This document shows, one piece after another, positions 49,962-51,860 of a stretch of DNA of 51,860 nt. The DNA comes from UBA6016 sp041915365 (GTDB lineage Bacteria; Campylobacterota; Campylobacteria; Campylobacterales; UBA6016). Within the stretch, counting starts at the first letter, position 1; every line of letters starts with the position of its first letter. The notes under the pieces are model-generated. The model ran no database searches. It was given only the letters and a program-made list of their open reading frames with translations, and was not told the origin of the DNA. A program made the translations under genes and the position numbers. The stretch covers positions 1 through 51,860 of the forward strand of contig JAYSBP010000016.1 of assembly GCA_041915365.1 (NCBI GenBank). The letters are read 5' to 3'.

Positions 49962-50454
49962 TATTCACAAAATAATTGACGAAAAGCTAATACCAAACGT
50001 CTTCATAATCTCCAAAAACCCTGTACTATTTCATGATTTACTGGATGCAAACAGACAGATAAAAGACAATATGACCCCAAACAGCGGTGCGCTTGGCTAT
50101 AAAATCCATACAAAAAATATGTTTGCCTCTTTTATCTTTTTGGTTCATATATTTTTTATATTTCCAGCCCTTGGGATACTCCATGAGGCCTTTGCAAAGA
50201 TGAATTGTCATCTCTCAATCATACTTGCCGTCGTCTTTACGGGGCTGTTTTTTGTGTCTTATTCGATATACAAAGAGTATCTAGTTGAGAGAATATCGCT
50301 AAAGAGAATACGAGAGGCTTGGGCGCTTCACTTTCCGCTTTTTGACTATGACACATATAGCTCAAAAGTAGCGGAAATATACAACGAAGCCATAAAAAAG
50401 AAGGTCTCAAGAGGGGAGCTGGAGTTTTTTATAATGAGCAAGTTAAGCAAATAA
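49954..50454 (+). CDS. Hypothetical membrane protein with two spans
   Basis: This 166-residue protein is not recognised. Two spans are predicted (about 51-71 and 82-104), flanked by an N-terminal cytoplasmic part (N-P-V-L-F-H-D-L-L-D-A-N) and a charged C-terminal part with F-P-L-F-D-Y-D-T-Y. The overlap with the DUF4282 gene suggests that the two act together. The last codons form a hairpin with the opposing mogA end. Confidence 0.6.
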   Translation: MFDIHKIIDEKLIPNVFIISKNPVLFHDLLDANRQIKDNMTPNSGALGYKIHTKNMFASFIFLVHIFFIFPALGILHEAFAKMNCHLSIILAVVFTGLFFVSYSIYKEYLVERISLKRIREAWALHFPLFDYDTYSSKVAEIYNEAIKKKVSRGELEFFIMSKLSK

Positions 50455-50465
50455 GCTTAACTTTT
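50440..50465. terminator. Bidirectional hairpin over two convergent stop codons
   Basis: AAGTTAAGC (50440-50448), loop AAATAA, GCTTAACTT (50455-50463) is a perfect 9-bp inverted repeat. The loop contains the stop of the upstream gene and the right arm contains the mogA stop. The T-tract is short in both directions. Confidence 0.55.
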
Positions 50466-50981
50466 CGGCCTGAACGCCACAACAACGTCTTCATTTGTCT
50501 CTATGTATGCGCCGCCGATAAGATCAACGCAGTACGGAATAGCTGGAAATACAGCGTCAAGACACTCTCTAATCGATTTTGGTTTTCCGGGGAGATTTAC
50601 TATCAGAGCTTTACCACATATACCAGCCGTTTGGCGTGACAGTATCGCAGTCGGCACATATTTTAGCGATACTTGTCTCATTAACTCCCCAAAGCCAGGC
50701 ATCATTTTTTGACATACAGCCTCTGTAGCTTCAGGTGTTACGTCTCTGAGCGCAGGGCCAGTGCCCCCAGTCGTAACTATGAGCGAACAACCGATTGATT
50801 CTAGCTCAAGCATAGTTTTTTCTATTATAGGCTGCTCATCCGGAATTAGTCTATACTCTTCGCTCCAATCGCTTTTAATATAGTCTTTTAGCGTCTCGGA
50901 TATCGCTTTACCCGAAATATCGTCGTATACCCCAGCGCTCGCCCTATCCGACACCGTTATAATTCCTATTTTTAACTCCAT
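50457..50981 (-). CDS. mogA: Molybdopterin adenylyltransferase MogA/MoaB
   Basis: This 174-residue enzyme adenylates molybdopterin before molybdenum insertion. It begins I-G-I-I-T-V-S-D-R-A-S-A-G-V-Y-D-D. It has T-T-G-G-T-G-P-A-L-R-D-V-T-P-E-A and N-L-P-G-K-P-K-S-I. It lies 2 bases after bioV. Confidence 0.92.
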   Translation of the reverse strand: MELKIGIITVSDRASAGVYDDISGKAISETLKDYIKSDWSEEYRLIPDEQPIIEKTMLELESIGCSLIVTTGGTGPALRDVTPEATEAVCQKMMPGFGELMRQVSLKYVPTAILSRQTAGICGKALIVNLPGKPKSIRECLDAVFPAIPYCVDLIGGAYIETNEDVVVAFRPKS

Positions 50982-50983
50982 TT

Positions 50984-51484
50984 TTACCTCAATATGTGAT
51001 TTTTGTTTTCAAGCAGATAGACCCTTGCATACTTAGAAAAAAACTCATTTGATGCCGACGGCTCAACTACTCTATCGCTACTGCCGATAAAGACCTCTAT
51101 ATCTACGCCCCTATCTTTTAGCGTGTCAAGTCCGGCAATAGCCCAATCAAAGTATAGTAGTTCCCTTAACTCGTCGCTACTACCATCTTTTGCGTATGCC
51201 GCCCCCTCTTCCTCTTTTAGTCCACTTTTTTTCAAAAGCTTAATTTTATAGAGATGAGGGTCAGCTTCAAATGCACTTATCTGCGCATCTTTGAAGACAT
51301 TATCCTTGTGCGAGTAATAAGCGGGGGACAAAAGGAGTAATTTTTTTACACTCTCGTCTTTGATAGCATGATGAATGGCCTTGATAGAGCCATAGCTAAA
51401 TCCGGCAACGAAGTCACCAAAAGCAGGCAAGTATCTATCAAACAAAGCCTCTTCTTTGTCAAGACAAAAACCGCTATAAAACAC
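50984..51484 (-). CDS. bioV: Pimeloyl-ACP methyl ester esterase BioV
   Basis: This 166-residue alpha/beta hydrolase resembles BioV, the form found in Helicobacter and Campylobacter that frees pimeloyl-ACP for biotin synthesis. It begins F-Y-S-G-F. The nucleophile Ser is in A-G-F-S-Y-G-S, with likely Asp in G-S-S-D-R-V-V and His in N-K-N-H-I-L at the end. GTG start at 51484 overlaps the upstream protease gene by 11 bases. Confidence 0.75.
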   Translation of the reverse strand: MFYSGFCLDKEEALFDRYLPAFGDFVAGFSYGSIKAIHHAIKDESVKKLLLLSPAYYSHKDNVFKDAQISAFEADPHLYKIKLLKKSGLKEEEGAAYAKDGSSDELRELLYFDWAIAGLDTLKDRGVDIEVFIGSSDRVVEPSASNEFFSKYARVYLLENKNHILR

Positions 51485-51860
51485 CTTTTTCCTCTAGCTC
51501 GCCAAGCTCAAAATGTCTATCTTCTCTCAAAACATCTGATAGATTTTTTATTTTTTGGATATTTTCTCCGACAAATACACTCAAAGAATCTTGCGTATCA
51601 TCCAAATATTTTGACGTGTCCCCACTGTGCTCTAAGCTTTGCATTCCGTATTTAAAAAGAATATTTTTGGCTATATTTGCCGCTTTTTCATAATCGGCTT
51701 TGCTTTGATAATAAACATCCGAGAAAATCTCTTTTGTAGCCGCCCTCCCAACAAGGTAATACTTCAGTAAAGATGTTATCTCTTTTGAGCCGCTATACTC
51801 CAGATTATCGTCATCTACCCTCAGCTCCACCTGTGAGACGTATGATATTTTTATCCCGTT
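51474..51860 (-). CDS. FtsH-type AAA+ zinc metalloprotease, C-terminal fragment (5' end outside window)
   Basis: This 128-residue end of an open frame runs to the window edge. S-L-L-K-Y-Y-L-V-G-R-A-A-T-K-E-I-F, D-Y-E-K-A-A-N-I-A-K-N and L-F-K-Y-G-M match the end of the M41 peptidase domain. It is less conserved than a housekeeping FtsH, so I suspect the second FtsH-like protein of this phylum. The active-site HExxH is outside the window. The first visible codon that could start (GTG 51830) is not the real start. Confidence 0.7.
   Translation of the reverse strand, partial: NGIKISYVSQVELRVDDDNLEYSGSKEITSLLKYYLVGRAATKEIFSDVYYQSKADYEKAANIAKNILFKYGMQSLEHSGDTSKYLDDTQDSLSVFVGENIQKIKNLSDVLREDRHFELGELEEKGVL

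Noticed and set aside
1..51860. tRNA, rRNA, CRISPR, insertion sequences, prophage
   Set aside because: Intergenic gaps are all below about 190 bases and none shows tRNA arms, repeat arrays, transposase or integrase coding.

Overview
The window comes from a member of the Campylobacterota (Campylobacterales-type), probably a free-living or diazotroph-related lineage rather than a typical host-restricted Campylobacter. Support for this includes moderate-to-low GC and histidine kinases with an A-H-Q-W-K-Q-P phosphoacceptor box. Short HrcA, short ProB (no PUA domain) and BioV also point there. Gene order matches the group as I know it: rplU-rpmA-obgE-proB-fmt-birA-parA-parB-atpF'-atpFHAGDC-tolQRAB-pal-cpoB-slyD-fabD-mtnN-ttcA-like, and nadK-recN-tatD-mltD-rlpA-lptC-lptA-engB-mrdA. 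A NifT/FixU-family gene suggests a link to nitrogen fixation, but no other nif gene is present. I do not name a genus. There are no rRNA or tRNA genes, insertion sequences or CRISPR arrays, and no gene-free stretch exceeds 300 bases.

Layout. 1-844 (+): the end of an MsbA-type ABC exporter, overlapped by a Cys-phosphatase gene. 880-5156 (-): a probable operon rpoN, aldo/keto reductase, fumarate-reductase-like flavoprotein, nifT, with a candidate sigma-54 promoter in front of rpoN. 5345-10058 (+): a periplasmic-binding-domain/HPt/CheA-type kinase, an OprD-like porin broken at a G7 tract, and a PAS histidine kinase. Facing them, 10053-10904 (-), are a CheX-like phosphatase and a single-domain CheY-like receiver. 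11005-14350 (-): hrcA-grpE-dnaK behind a perfect sigma-70 promoter and a CIRCE operator. 14347-15177 (-): galU. 15268-15681 (+): ybeY.

15670-28494 (-): a long, tightly packed, partly overlapping unit. In transcription order it runs ppk, gamma-carbonic anhydrase, TRIC/UPF0126 protein, nadK, recN, tatD, mltD-like, rlpA, hisB, lptC, lptA, engB, GNAT acetyltransferase, small membrane protein, mrdA. It is rich in cell-envelope functions: peptidoglycan synthesis and cleavage, LPS transport and elongation. 28634-30626 (+): a KtrB/KtrA potassium uptake pair. 30695-49670 (+): ribosomal proteins, Obg, ProB, Fmt, BirA, ParAB, ATP synthase, Tol-Pal, SlyD, FabD, MTA/SAH nucleosidase and a TtcA-like protein. 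49683-50454 (+): two small membrane proteins. 50457-51860 (-): mogA, bioV and the C-terminus of an FtsH-type protease.

The strongest unusual signals are four. (1) A near-perfect intrinsic terminator (11-bp stem plus T7) lies inside the first codons of tolQ, just after the atp operon. (2) A single-base frame break at a G7 tract suggests a phase-variable porin, which overlaps the gene of a solute-binding sensor kinase. (3) That kinase has an unusual domain order and lies in a two-kinase/CheX/CheY cluster. (4) rpoN shares a probable operon with nifT and carries a sigma-54-like promoter of its own. All calls come from reading the sequence; no database search was run.
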